From: Bugula neritina
Taxonomy: Eukaryota; Bryozoa; Gymnolaemata; Cheilostomatida; Bugulidae
Reading direction: 5' to 3'
DNA: 64,000 bases
Assembly: GCA_964035545.1 (NCBI GenBank)
Contig: OZ037768.1
Location: 2,035,501-2,099,500, forward strand
Part shown: positions 40,201 through 48,954 of the stretch, piece after piece
How positions within the stretch are numbered: the stretch's first letter is position 1
How the letters are laid out: each line of letters begins with the position of its first letter
The notes under the pieces: generated by a model
Databases searched by the model: none
What the model saw: the letters and a program-made list of their open reading frames with translations, nothing else
Told to the model about the DNA's origin: nothing
Made by a program: the position numbers and the translations under genes

Positions 40201-43200
40201 GTACTAGTCCACTGTGGTACTAGTTCACTGTGGTGATATAATTGCTTTATTGATAGACAAGGTAGATGGCTGTGAAAGTTATTATTGCTCAACAAAATAT
40301 ATAACTTGTTATTAGTCAATTTCTGAAATGGCTGGTTTTCCCAGACCATCAATCAGTCAAAAAGAAAAGATAACTCCTTAAAAATAATTTTATTTTTTCC
40401 CATTGTGAGCCAATGCACTACACTAGCTGTAGAAAATGTTGAGAAGCTGCCAATAAAACTCCAGCCTGACTTGAAGAACCAAGGCTATACTAGACTATAA
40501 ATTGACTATATGAAGCCTGAGGTGTATAAATCTATATAACAATTCTCATCAACGAAATAAGCCCAACTATAAGCATGAATGAACGATCATTTGCTGAAGT
40601 AAAAAATTTTTTTTCAGAAACTTATATCAGAAAACTGCACAAATATAGAGCAACCAAATTCTTTAATCAAGCAAAAATTTTATATTTTAAAACTATTACC
40701 TATTAATATAAGTAACAGGAAATACAAAGTTAGAAATTACACAATGCAATATAATACGACTTCAATTACAGCTAAATACTTCATAGCAACTACATGGCAC
40801 CTCACCTGTAGCTTTTTAAATTTATTGTTGAAGAATTTTTGAATTTTGTACAACTCCCTCCAATACTCGTCAACTTCGCTCTCGATGACCTCCGAGTCAA
40901 GGTCAAGGAAAGCGCCATCTGTCCACTTCTTCTCTGCCCGCTGCCACTTGACTACCACATTGAACAGCTTGAAGAAGGGATCAATGGAGGAGGCAATCTC
41001 GTCCACAACAGGATACTGGCTGACGGGGTATTTGTATAACGCCTGAAACACAGAGTCTTACTCTTATCTCTATTGGTATATACTACAGACTAACACAGAG
41101 CACTACACACTAACACAGAGCAATATACACTAACACAGAGTACTACACACTAACACAGAGTAATACACACTAACACAGAGTAATACACACTAACACACAG
41201 TAATACACAGTAATACATAGTACTACACACTAACACAGAGTAATACACACTGACACAGAGTAATACACACTGACACAGAGTAATACACACTAACACAGAG
41301 TAATACACACTAACACAGAGTACTACACACTAACACAGAGTAATACACACTAACACAGAGTAATACACACTAACACAGAGTAATACACACTGACACAGAG
41401 TAATATACACTAACACAGAGTAATACACACTAACACAGAGTAATACACACTGACACAGAGTAATACACACTAACACAGAGTAATACACACTAACACAGAG
41501 TAATACAGACTAACACAGAGTACTACACACTAACACAGAGTAATACACACTAACACAGAGTAATACACACTAACACAGAGTAATACACACTAACACAGAG
41601 TAATACACACTAACACAGAGTAATATACACTAACACAGAGTAATACACACTAACACAGAGTAATACACACTGACACAGAGTAATACACACTAACACAGAG
41701 TAATACACACTAACACAGAGTAATACAGACTAACACAGAGTACTACACACTAACACAGAGTAATACACACTAACACAGAGTAATACACACTAACACAGAG
41801 TAATACACACTAACACAGAGTAATACACACTAACACAGAGTAATACAGACTAACACAGAGTAATACACACTGACACAGAGTAATACACACTGACACAGAG
41901 TAATACACACTAACACAGAGTAATACAGACTAACACAGAGTAATACACACTGACACAGAGTAATACACACTGACACAGAGTAATACACACTAACACAGAG
42001 TAATACACACTAACACAGAGTAATACACACTGACACAGAGTAATACACACTAACACAGAGTAATACACACTAACACAGAGTACTACACACTAACACAGAT
42101 AGAAACAGGAAATCAGACCTCTTCCTTGTTTAGCCAAGAGATGCTCTCCTGTGCGTCTGCCAGTCTCTTCTGCACGGCTCGGATGTCCTGCACGTACTGC
42201 CCCATCATGTCCAGCTCTCCGTACTCGTTGAACTCGTCTACTCGCTGTCGCAGTTTCTCTAACTCCAGCATAACCTTTTCTTTCTTCTCCAGCAGCTGCT
42301 TTTCTCCGTCCAGTTTGCTGGCTTCTATCAGCTCGTCGTTCTTATCGAACACCGGGTTGATTCTCTGGGGCCAGGTGAGCACCTCAGCATTGAGGTCAAG
42401 GTCACCTAGTGACAGGAAATACAGAGATCAGTATATGACAAGGCAGCTGTGCAAAAGATTGATGAATTTTGGGTTTGCGACACTTGCTATTTGATCTCAA
42501 AAAATATTTTATTTTTTTGTCAAAAAAATTGTGAATTCTGACTGAATGCTGCTGCATTAGTAAAGATGGCGTCGTTTATTAGTGAAATGGCAGTATAGTT
42601 ACAACTGCCTCTTTGTGAAGTTGACCAGCTACTGCTACTGGCTAGACTAAGTATAAAAACTAGAAGCATGAAATAAGCCAGAGCAAAGTAAGTTCTATTA
42701 CCTAATGTGAAGATATATCAACATAGCAATTGTCACAGTTCATTCATGTACATGTATGGCTACCTGTACAGCACAAACTATGGGGGCAGTTGGCAATGAA
42801 AAGGTTTTTAGTTGAATTAACTTTGAATTTATATGCTAAAAAGATCCAATTGAATAACCATAATCAACTTTTAATCATATTATTCCTCTTTTCAGAAACA
42901 GACTTCAAGTATGGAAGAAACAAAAGATAAATGTCCAGGAGACTTGCATAGCGATTAGTAAAAACAAAACAAAATGGTTGACTAATTAAAAGTATGCAGA
43001 GTGCAATAATACCAACATTCTGTTTAATGAATATATAATAATATACTGTAAGTTTTAATGCTATCTACTGCAGCTATACACTGGCAAACTATAAATGCTA
43101 ATTAAACAAGAAGCAGACGCTGCAGATCACCTTGCTCAAAGAGATAAGCCTCCATGAGGTACTGAAGTCTCTCCATGGCATTTCTGATTCGCTCATTCAG

Positions 43201-46200
43201 CTTTATCATGCCATTAGTACGAGCCTCCTCCACAAACTGCACCATAGACATGAGCTCTTCGCTGTTTTCAGGAGGCTGTAGAGATCGAGTCTGTATCATC
43301 ATGAACTCCGATATAATTCTAAAACATTTACACCCACAAACTGCAATAAAGTAAATAAAAGTTTTCACATTCTTTCACCAAAATCCAATTGATCGGTGAA
43401 TTAACATGACAAATTGTTCCTAGTTATACAGCATCAAGTTTTCAGTTCTACATTTTGGTAACTTCTCATAAAGCACAACAACTATACTGGATTTGTGGTA
43501 AAATTAGCCAGGATTTGTCTCCCCAGAGCTACTTACGACTTGTTCTCAACTCTGTGGTCATCAGTGACTCTAGTGAGGAGGATGTTGGCCAGGTCCTTGG
43601 CAGCGTCAGCAAGTCCTCTCTTCAGATCCTCGCAGTCCAGTCTGATCATGTCGAAGGTTTCGATACTCGGTAGGGCAAGGATTTCCTTCGCCACCGACTT
43701 GTATTTCTCAATCAACTGTAAGTTTATCTCTTATATTAGACTTCATTGTCAGCGTAATATAATGTTTATGTTATACATGTGTGAGTGTGGGAATTTTAAA
43801 CTAACAAATTTATACAATATGATAGGCCCTGGAATAATAAATAAAACATGGATGAACAAACCAGTATCGAAAAAGACATATTCTTTTGCGCATCAAAATA
43901 CAGAGTAACTCTTAAGCAGATACAGAGTAACTATCAAGTAGAGTTGTCAATTAACTTGCCTCAGTGTATTCTTCAAAAGTCTGTTTTGAAGCCATAAATT
44001 TCTTTATCTCACTTTCGGCATCTCCATTGACTATGTAGTTATATCTTTCATCTGTAGTGAAAATATCAGTTTCATTATTTTTAATTTAGTTACCCTATGT
44101 AGTCTCTTGCGCTTTGAAATCATCATTTCACTAAAACTTTTACCCCACATAGATCTATTATTTTTTTCTCATCATCATATTATAGTAGTTTGACTGTGTA
44201 CTATACTAAAGTGTAGCATACAGTTAAATACTCACAGAAAGACTGGAGATGAGCTTTAGGCTCCTCAAAATTTCTCCTGACAGCTTCTTTCAGCTTCACA
44301 TGAGCTGCTTGAATAATGTGGTCAGCGACCAAAGCTGGTGTGTTGGTAACAGTGTTACCTCCAGATAGCCAAGAGTAAACCTGAGTGTGATAAACATGAG
44401 TATGAGTAATGGTAGAAGTAACAGAAGTTGAGATGAGTCAGAGTGGTAGTGTATCACATGAGATGAGTCAGAGTGGTAGTGTAGAAGAATTATACAAGGC
44501 AGAGACAAAATTGCAGCACTAACGAGTCATAGTGAAAATGGTGAATGATAATTTTGTTTTATTCAGCCATTCCCAGTTTTGCTCTAGGAATAGAATGAGG
44601 AAAATTTTAAACATAAACATAATCTACGTAACATGTTTTTAAATTAGAAGCAACCATGGCCTCTGCTTTTTCTCATTAAGTGTGTGTGTAAGTGTGTCTG
44701 TGTGTCTGTGTGCCTGCCTATGTGCATGCGTGTGTAGGTCTAATGTGTGTGTTAATCTCTAAGCATACTTACAGTTGGCACACTCTGCATTGTTTTACAG
44801 ATCAGTGTAACCACAAACAGAGCCAGCTCTTCGAGCTCCTCATATTGAGGGTAGAACTGCATCTTCCTGTCATCAAAGGTCAGCTCCATACGAAGCAGGG
44901 GCAGGTTTTCCTTATTGTTCTCGTCAAAGAGGGAAACCCAGGAGTCTATGGTTCGTACAAGCAGGTCTTTGATCTGTGGTCAAAGAATGTGGTGCAACAT
45001 TACTTCCGTATAGGGCATCTGCTATTGATAGACGTACATATTATACCCTATAGTATAAACTGATGTAATTTTCTTACCTGGTTAGAAATGAGAGTAGTGA
45101 CGGAGTTATAGAAGCTTTCCTGTTTGTCAGGTTTGATGCTGGTGAAGGCACTTTTGTCGGTGAAAAGGTTGATGATACTCGGGTACCAAGTGTGCATCAG
45201 CTTGTCTTCTGTCTTCTCACACTCGAGGATTATGTTATTTCTGAGTGAACTGAATTCCATTGGACCCTCAGATCTGTTTTTAAAGAAAAGGTCTTCAAAT
45301 TTACACGCATGTATCAAAAAGAAAAACTTGTTAACATAAATTAAAAAACTATCATGCTGTGAGTTACAACTACATGAAGTAGCAGTTCAAGTTAAAGAAA
45401 TTGCTAAAAGAAATATTAATATACCTGTACAGGTAAATTAAATAAGATAGTATGAGTCACCTGTATTGTGTGCAGTCGACCACGAGTATGCTAGAAAGAG
45501 ATTCTTGGCAAATAGCCAAAGACTGCTGCATGGCGGGATGCAGTATGTGGAGGTTGTGTTTAATCAGCTCCTTAGATGCCACGTAGTCTTCGTGCCACGG
45601 CTGTGAATAGTCTAGTCCTTCTGCATCCTCCCCTGGCGGCGACCAATCATCACTTTCTAAACCCTTCACTGCCGGCTTCACCAAGGTCAGCTGAACTGTA
45701 ACAGAAGATAAATTTTTTAATAAAGTTCGCCACATTGAAGCTTGAAAAAGGTACTCTCTAATATAATAAAATAATAGCTTTTGGTTAAAAAACATAAATA
45801 TTATTTTTATGTTTTAGTATTATTCGATAAAATGTTTTTAATAAATAATTCATTAATCTAACGAAATAATCCAAACTCACGTGTAAGCAAACTAAACTGT
45901 TTCCCATACATAAACTTGGTTACATACTTAGAGATTTTTGCATGCTTTTAGAAAAATTCTCTCCAACTTCTTTCAAAGTCTCTTCTATGACTTCTCTGTT
46001 TTTAGATGTTTTGAGTTCATCCGGTATCAGTTTGAGGATGTTGTCAAACCACTGCTGCTGAATGGGTACGACAGGTGCTTCTTCTACACACTTCCTGAGA
46101 AACTGATAGTTGAGTCTCACTCTCCTGTCTTTACTCATCATCTACAAACACAGTTCACAAGTGTGGAACTCACGAGAGAACATTCTAGTAAGCAATTCTT

Positions 46201-46855
46201 CAGTAGTGAGTTGTTGAAATCAAAGTTTGCTGAATATTTTTAATTCAAATTTAGTTAAGTTTACTATTCTTTTGCTAAAAAATATTCATTAGAAATGAGG
46301 TTTTAGATCTGACTAATAAATGAAATGTTCAAGTAAGCAAATAAACAGACACAGGCATGATTTTAAAAATAAAACTAAAATTTGAGAAAAAGAGTGTAAC
46401 TTTAAAGACAAACATTTAATTTGAAAAAGTTAAACAGAAACATAATTTAAAAATAAAAACATGATTGAAAGAGAAATGTTATTACTAAAAAAGACATGCC
46501 TCAAATAAGAACTCAGAGATGATTTAACATAGCAAGATATGACTCAGAAGATAAATGTATGACGTGTATGTACCTGAGCAGGGTATGCAGGCTCATCATT
46601 ATTGTCTGCAGTAAGCTCAGCGTGTTTATTGTGATCTACTGTAGTTTCGTATGCCTGCACAGCATTGTCCAGCATTATCTTTGTTAGTAGGTTCTGTTTT
46701 TCCTTTGCAGCTCTGTGGGTGAGAAGTTTACTTTTAGCATAGGGATCGTCTTTTCTCACAGCAGAAGTTGGAATCGGTGGAAGACGTGGCATACCGTCAG
46801 AGCCAAGGCCTTTGGGCAAGGCTTTTTTACCTTTTCCTTTTGCCTTGGCAGACAT
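10266..46855 (-). CDS. DNAH12: Axonemal dynein heavy chain, DNAH12 type, complete gene of about 57 exons
   Basis: A single-headed inner-arm dynein motor that couples ATP hydrolysis to microtubule sliding in motile cilia and flagella. 57 exons in unbroken phase sum to about 11,955 nt, or 3,984 residues, the normal length for this family. Order: Lys-rich N-terminus, tail, linker, AAA1-AAA4, stalk with microtubule-binding domain, AAA5-AAA6, C-terminal domain ending [10 protein letters not shown]-loops are intact: AAA1 GPAGTGKT (about 1295), AAA2 GEPMGGKT (about 1576), AAA3 GPTGTGKS (about 1934), AAA4 GVGGSGRQS (about 2298). DNAH12 is preferred over its relatives DNAH7 and DNAH3 from the tail (VPIQQQW, PWHEDYV), the microtubule-binding region and the C-terminal HWIKRG...CQLDD, judged from memory of the family. 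Start: ATG at 46853-46855; the open frame above it begins only with TTG. Head-to-head with IQUB. It carries a duplicated exon pair, a candidate microexon and one GC-AG intron. Exon lists are in the block entries. Confidence 0.93.
10798..11000. repeat. AT-rich ATAATATAAT-type array next to DNAH12 exon 56
   Basis: About 200 bp of ATAATATAAT-type words with interspersed CTCAT/CCTCAT segments that recur about every 60-70 bp. It begins at the acceptor of exon 56 and lies wholly in the intron. Confidence 0.7.
15975..16195. repeat. Minisatellite with TGACATCACA core, DNAH12 intron 47
   Basis: About 11 copies of a 16-18 bp unit of the form GACATCACAAAGGTTAT, decaying toward both ends. The same TGACATCACA core forms a second array at 18425-18806 in another intron, in the same orientation. 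Confidence 0.85.
16255..16385. repeat. Minisatellite, about 23-bp unit, DNAH12 intron 47
   Basis: Five to six copies of GTGAGCCGACAGCAAACAAACAG with minor changes, ending about 45 bp from the donor of exon 47b. Confidence 0.85.
16430..16570 (-). other. DNAH12: DNAH12 alternative exon 47b (second of a duplicated pair)
   Basis: 141 nt with acceptor TTCATTTCAG and donor GTAAGTAAT. It encodes [20 protein letters not shown]... through [17 protein letters not shown], closer to the canonical family sequence than exon 47a. Because both copies are 141 nt in phase 2, either can join exon 46 to exon 48 in frame; including both would also keep frame but would duplicate a core AAA6 element. Confidence 0.87.
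16625..16759. repeat. Inverted repeat between the two alternative DNAH12 exons
   Basis: Arms at 16625-16645 and 16739-16759 are reverse complements at 19 of 21 positions, including a perfect 13-bp core (CTGTTGAATCAGG / CCTGATTCAACAG). The loop is about 93 nt. The whole structure lies in the 220-nt intron between exons 47a and 47b and would form a stable stem in the pre-mRNA. Confidence 0.75.
16791..16931 (-). other. DNAH12: DNAH12 alternative exon 47a (first of a duplicated pair)
   Basis: 141 nt, flanked by TTTTTACAG on the acceptor side and GTAAGTATGG on the donor side. It begins with the last base of an AG|C serine codon and ends AT. It encodes [20 protein letters not shown]..., running through [17 protein letters not shown]. 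It starts and ends in the same phase as exon 47b and aligns with it over its whole length at about 30 of 46 residues. It is the copy more diverged from vertebrate DNAH12 (for example ATH in place of EKD). Region: start of AAA6, about residues 3202-3249. Confidence 0.85.
17530..17870. repeat. 21-bp minisatellite, DNAH12 intron 45
   Basis: About 16 copies of TAGTCAATGTTCTACTGTGTA with few changes. It starts about 20 bp from the acceptor of exon 46 (17511). Confidence 0.92.
18425..18806. repeat. 21-bp minisatellite with TGACATCACA core, DNAH12 intron 44
   Basis: About 18 copies of TATGACATCACAAGAGCAGAC variants. The array ends about 12 bp from the donor of exon 44 (18819), so the intron starts almost directly with it. 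TGACATCA resembles a cAMP-response/ATF-type site with one change; this is noted without a claim of function. Confidence 0.92.
20274..20285 (-). other. DNAH12: Candidate 12-nt in-frame microexon of DNAH12
   Basis: Minus strand reads a pyrimidine-rich tract ending TTGTTGTTGCCAG, then CTGGTTTTGGTG, then a strong GTGAGTATG donor. It lies between exons 43 and 44 and is phase compatible (G|CT...G|CT), inserting Ala-Gly-Phe-Gly before AGVDMIRLG. Family members need no residues here, so it would be an optional exon. Only splice motifs support it. Confidence 0.4.
21744..22010. repeat. 18-bp minisatellite reaching the DNAH12 exon 41 acceptor
   Basis: About 15 copies of GGTAACACATGGTATAAT/GGCAACACATGGTATAGT, alternating in the left half. 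The copy nearest the exon supplies the splice acceptor itself: on the minus strand the unit ...TGTTGCCACTAT becomes ...TGTTGCCACAG. Read in the dynein frame, the array is open and encodes a Tyr-His-Val-Leu-Pro-Leu repeat. Confidence 0.92.
22520..22592. repeat. CAG/TAG trinucleotide microsatellite beside DNAH12 exon 39
   Basis: Uninterrupted AGC/AGT triplets from about 22528 to 22590, ending a few bases from the exon 39 donor (22598). Confidence 0.9.
24880..25030. repeat. Three copies of a TAAAGTACACATGTACT-containing unit, DNAH12 intron 35
   Basis: Units of about 55-60 bp, each with the palindrome GTACACATGTAC, lying directly downstream of the exon 35 donor (25042). The same palindromic word recurs at 36478-36590. 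Confidence 0.7.
25330..25530. repeat. AATATAAT-type AT-rich repeat, DNAH12 intron 34
   Basis: About 200 bp of ATAATATAATA and ACAATATAAT words with no fixed longer period. Confidence 0.7.
25785..26095. repeat. Diverged about 45-bp tandem repeat, DNAH12 intron 33
   Basis: Five to six diverged copies sharing AATGTAACATGCAATTCTAT and TATTGGTAGAAAACATAT words. It starts at the acceptor of exon 34 (25782). Confidence 0.55.
28205..28440. repeat. GTA/GCA trinucleotide microsatellite tract, DNAH12 intron 30
   Basis: Pure and interrupted AGT/AGC triplets over most of 28225-28300, with degenerate copies mixed with TATACTCCTAGT up to 28440, ending about 10 bp from the exon 30 donor. Confidence 0.85.
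32520..32705. repeat. About 48-bp tandem repeat at the DNAH12 exon 25 acceptor
   Basis: Three to four copies containing AGATGACAACCTAATGTAGG and GTACAGTAGACATATAGC. On the minus strand each copy carries CCTACATTAG, similar in place and sequence to the true acceptor tract (CATACTTTCAG). Confidence 0.8.
33655..33895. repeat. ACC/ACT trinucleotide microsatellite tract, DNAH12 intron 23
   Basis: CAC/TAC/CCA triplets with a short secondary repeat CACTTTCAGCACCA at 33809-33870. The tract stops about 20 bp before the donor of exon 23 (33901). Confidence 0.85.
36475..36587. repeat. DNAH12: About 57-bp tandem repeat carrying copies of the exon 18 donor
   Basis: Copies at about 36480, 36531 and 36570. 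On the minus strand each has GTAAGTACATGTGTACT or a close variant. The copy touching exon 18 supplies the real donor (CTT|GTAAGTAAATGTG). The other two sit downstream as decoy donors. Confidence 0.75.
37465..37535. repeat. Short tandem repeat at the DNAH12 exon 16 acceptor
   Basis: Three to four copies of a 20-21 bp unit (AGCAAATATAACAGTTGAC). On the minus strand the unit TTTGCTGTCAAC parallels the true acceptor TTTGCTGCCAG. Confidence 0.75.
40040..40235. repeat. Inverted array of a 16-bp unit, DNAH12 intron 11
   Basis: Two to three copies of ACCACAGTGGACCAGT are followed without a gap by about eight copies of the reverse complement (CCACTGTGGTACTAGT). The unit is itself near-palindromic (CCAC.GTGG), so DNA or RNA here can fold into long hairpins. 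Confidence 0.85.
41085..42105. repeat. 20-bp satellite of about 50 copies filling DNAH12 intron 10
   Basis: About 1 kb of TAATACACACTAACACAGAG with exact 20-bp period. Variants (TGACACAGAG, TAATACAGAC, TACTACACAC) recur in blocks, suggesting higher-order duplication. It fills nearly the whole intron between exons 10 and 11. On the minus strand each unit reads CTCTGTGTTAG, close to the true exon 11 acceptor CTCTGTGTTTCAG. Confidence 0.95.
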
Positions 46856-48954
46856 GGTCAATTCTATATATAATAAAATAATGTTTGATATTTTTTATAA
46901 CACAATTTGATGAGTGTACAAAAACAAGAAATAAAAATGTATACATTAGCACCTCCATTACACAAGTATTCAACTTGGTATATGAATGTAGTGAATAACA
47001 ACAATGTTGTTATATACAATAAAATATCAAAAATGCAAAAGATTTAGTGCAGATTATGACACTTTTAGGTACTTTTAAATTAATGGTTGCTGTGCATCAC
47101 AACCTGCTATTAGAGTCAAGTTATGCACCAAAAATTTAACCCACTTAAATATGTTAATTATACTATCATACACAAATATGTGCTTTAAAACTAAACACAA
47201 ATTTATAAAAAAATTAAAACTTGTGTGTTTGTTCAACAGAAAAATTTAATTTAAGTCAAAGTTCAATTTTACATTTCTTTTATTGATACTACTTGATACT
47301 ACTTTTAAGATACTACTTGAAAATCTAAAAGTTAACTTTTTATTGCAATGGTACATAAAAGCTGCAAAGCTTTCCAGCCAGCTAAATAAAACTAACAAAC
47401 TATGCCAGTACATGACTTTAGGAATAGCATTGTCAAATATCTGTTTTTGGCATTCGATAAAATACATTTGTCATGTTTACGTCTATAAGTCATTATAATA
47501 ATACTAAATTTAATAGTTCAATTTTAGCAAATGCAACAAAATATGACTACATATTATTGTTTTAGTTTGCATCAGTCACTATTATAATCTTTATAATAAA
47601 CTTTAAGCCGCCTGTTGATAATGATTACAGATTAGTATTAGTTAAAAAAACGGTGGTTTACTTTCATAAAATTAAATAATATTAGAGCAATAAATACACT
47701 AAAAATTTAACATTACCTATCAATTAACTTTAAAAGAAAATTTGCTTTAATTCAACACCAACGGCACACAGACTCACTGAGATATTGACAGTCTGAGTGA
47801 CGCAGTCGCATTGAAATTCAAATTGACTGAAAAGATCAACTATTGACAATTCAAATTTTAGTTTAGAGCAGAGTAAAGGTAACCCACCTTAACAAATTTA
47901 GTTTTTAAATTTTATAAATTATCATTGTATTAAATAATTTTTAAAAGCAGAAGGGAATTAGAATGAATTTAAGATGACTATATTAACATTGAATTTAACT
48001 TTGAAAATTCACTAATGACCAATTCGCAGCTTTACTGTCGTTATGGTTCTGGAGGTCCCGCAGCAATTACTAGCCTCGAAACATCGTGTAATAATTGTAT
48101 TATCAAAATTATTTTAATAACACAAACTAATTTGTATTTTAAATATTTTTTAAAAAATATCATTTAAAAGGTATGACTGAATAAATTGGAAAACTGAAAA
48201 TTTTTGTCAACCTTGACCTTGACATATTTTGGTCGCTATAACAACCCATACACATATAGGCGGTTTATAAATGATCTTCACTAGAAAACCTGTCAGCTAA
48301 TAGTTAGCTGCTGGCCATTGGCACAGGACTGCATACAACTAGACTTAACACTGTTCTCAGTAAGCCACACCAGGTAATTTATAAGTTTTACTTTTTATGC
48401 CTAACCTACTATGTCATTTGATGATCACAATCATAGTGTATGGCGTTTACGTTTAACTCTGCCATCACAGTGATCACCGTCACGTGCAAAAATGTTTTCA
48501 ATTAATTGTGAGACTGTTTAATAATACTGACATCATAATTCATGATAAATTTATACATTAATTGAGAAAAGATTGCATCTTATTAAATTTTAAATTAAAT
48601 TAAAGTATCTCCGTGATGTAAATTTATGAAAAATAACATTAACTTTATTAACAAGTTAACTATTAAACTAGAAGGTAATTTGGTTTGAGGGCCAGATATA
48701 CTTTAATTATCAAATAAACATTCTGCTTAAAATTTTGCAACCAGAATAGCAAAAGCGCTTATTAATTTTTTATACTTTAAATAGACTTTATAGCTTACAC
48801 ACAGGTGTAATATTAGTATCACAAATTTTGTTTAATATTTTCATATTAATAGTAATACTAATAAGTAATATTTATATTAGATTTTGAATTAAAAGCAATA
48901 CAACTAATGACTGGATCAACATATACTAACGTCTACATTGCTTTTTAGAATATA
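46856..48954. promoter_or_regulatory. Divergent upstream region shared by DNAH12 and IQUB
   Basis: About 2.1 kb between two start codons that point away from each other; both genes are ciliary. AT-rich, with a somewhat GC-richer patch at 48000-48090. A 5' untranslated exon for IQUB may end at 48373 (CACCAG|GTAATTT), joining an acceptor at about 48949 just before the ATG. On the minus side a TATATATAG acceptor lies just above the DNAH12 ATG, with a possible donor (AAG|GTGGGT) near 47887. These exons are inferred from splice motifs only. Confidence 0.6.
48232..48245. promoter_or_regulatory. X-box-like RFX site between DNAH12 and IQUB
   Basis: GTCGCTATAACAAC fits the degenerate X-box RYYNYY-N2-RRNRAC, an imperfect inverted repeat bound by RFX factors at ciliary genes. 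It lies about 720 bp above the IQUB ATG and 1.4 kb from the DNAH12 ATG. It does not fit the stricter GTNRCC-RGYAAC form. Confidence 0.45.

Larger units (their letters stand above)
35887..46855 (-). other. DNAH12: DNAH12 block 1: tail and linker, exons 1-19
   Basis: Exons in transcript order: 46574-46855, 45928-46141, 45461-45695, 45078-45273, 44773-44973, 44236-44380, 43960-44051, 43537-43715, 43131-43318, 42119-42405, 40806-41042, 39062-39211, 38794-38963, 38240-38456, 37782-37976, 37343-37464, 36910-37072, 36588-36707, 35887-36320. They encode residues 1-1275. Residues 1-94 are basic and low-complexity. Conserved linker marks include [53 protein letters not shown] and [15 protein letters not shown]. 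Exon 12 carries a charged patch ([17 protein letters not shown]). Exon 7 ends in GAG followed by GCAAGT, a GC-AG intron. Confidence 0.85.

Noticed and set aside
41085-42105. Regular short repeats resembling a CRISPR array
   Set aside because: Units are contiguous 20-mers with no unique spacers, in an intron of an animal-type gene with no cas genes; it is a satellite.
10266-46855. Assignment as DNAH7 or DNAH3 in place of DNAH12
   Set aside because: All share the architecture, but the tail, microtubule-binding region and the C-terminal HWIKRG...CQLDD match DNAH12 best from memory; a phylogeny would settle it.
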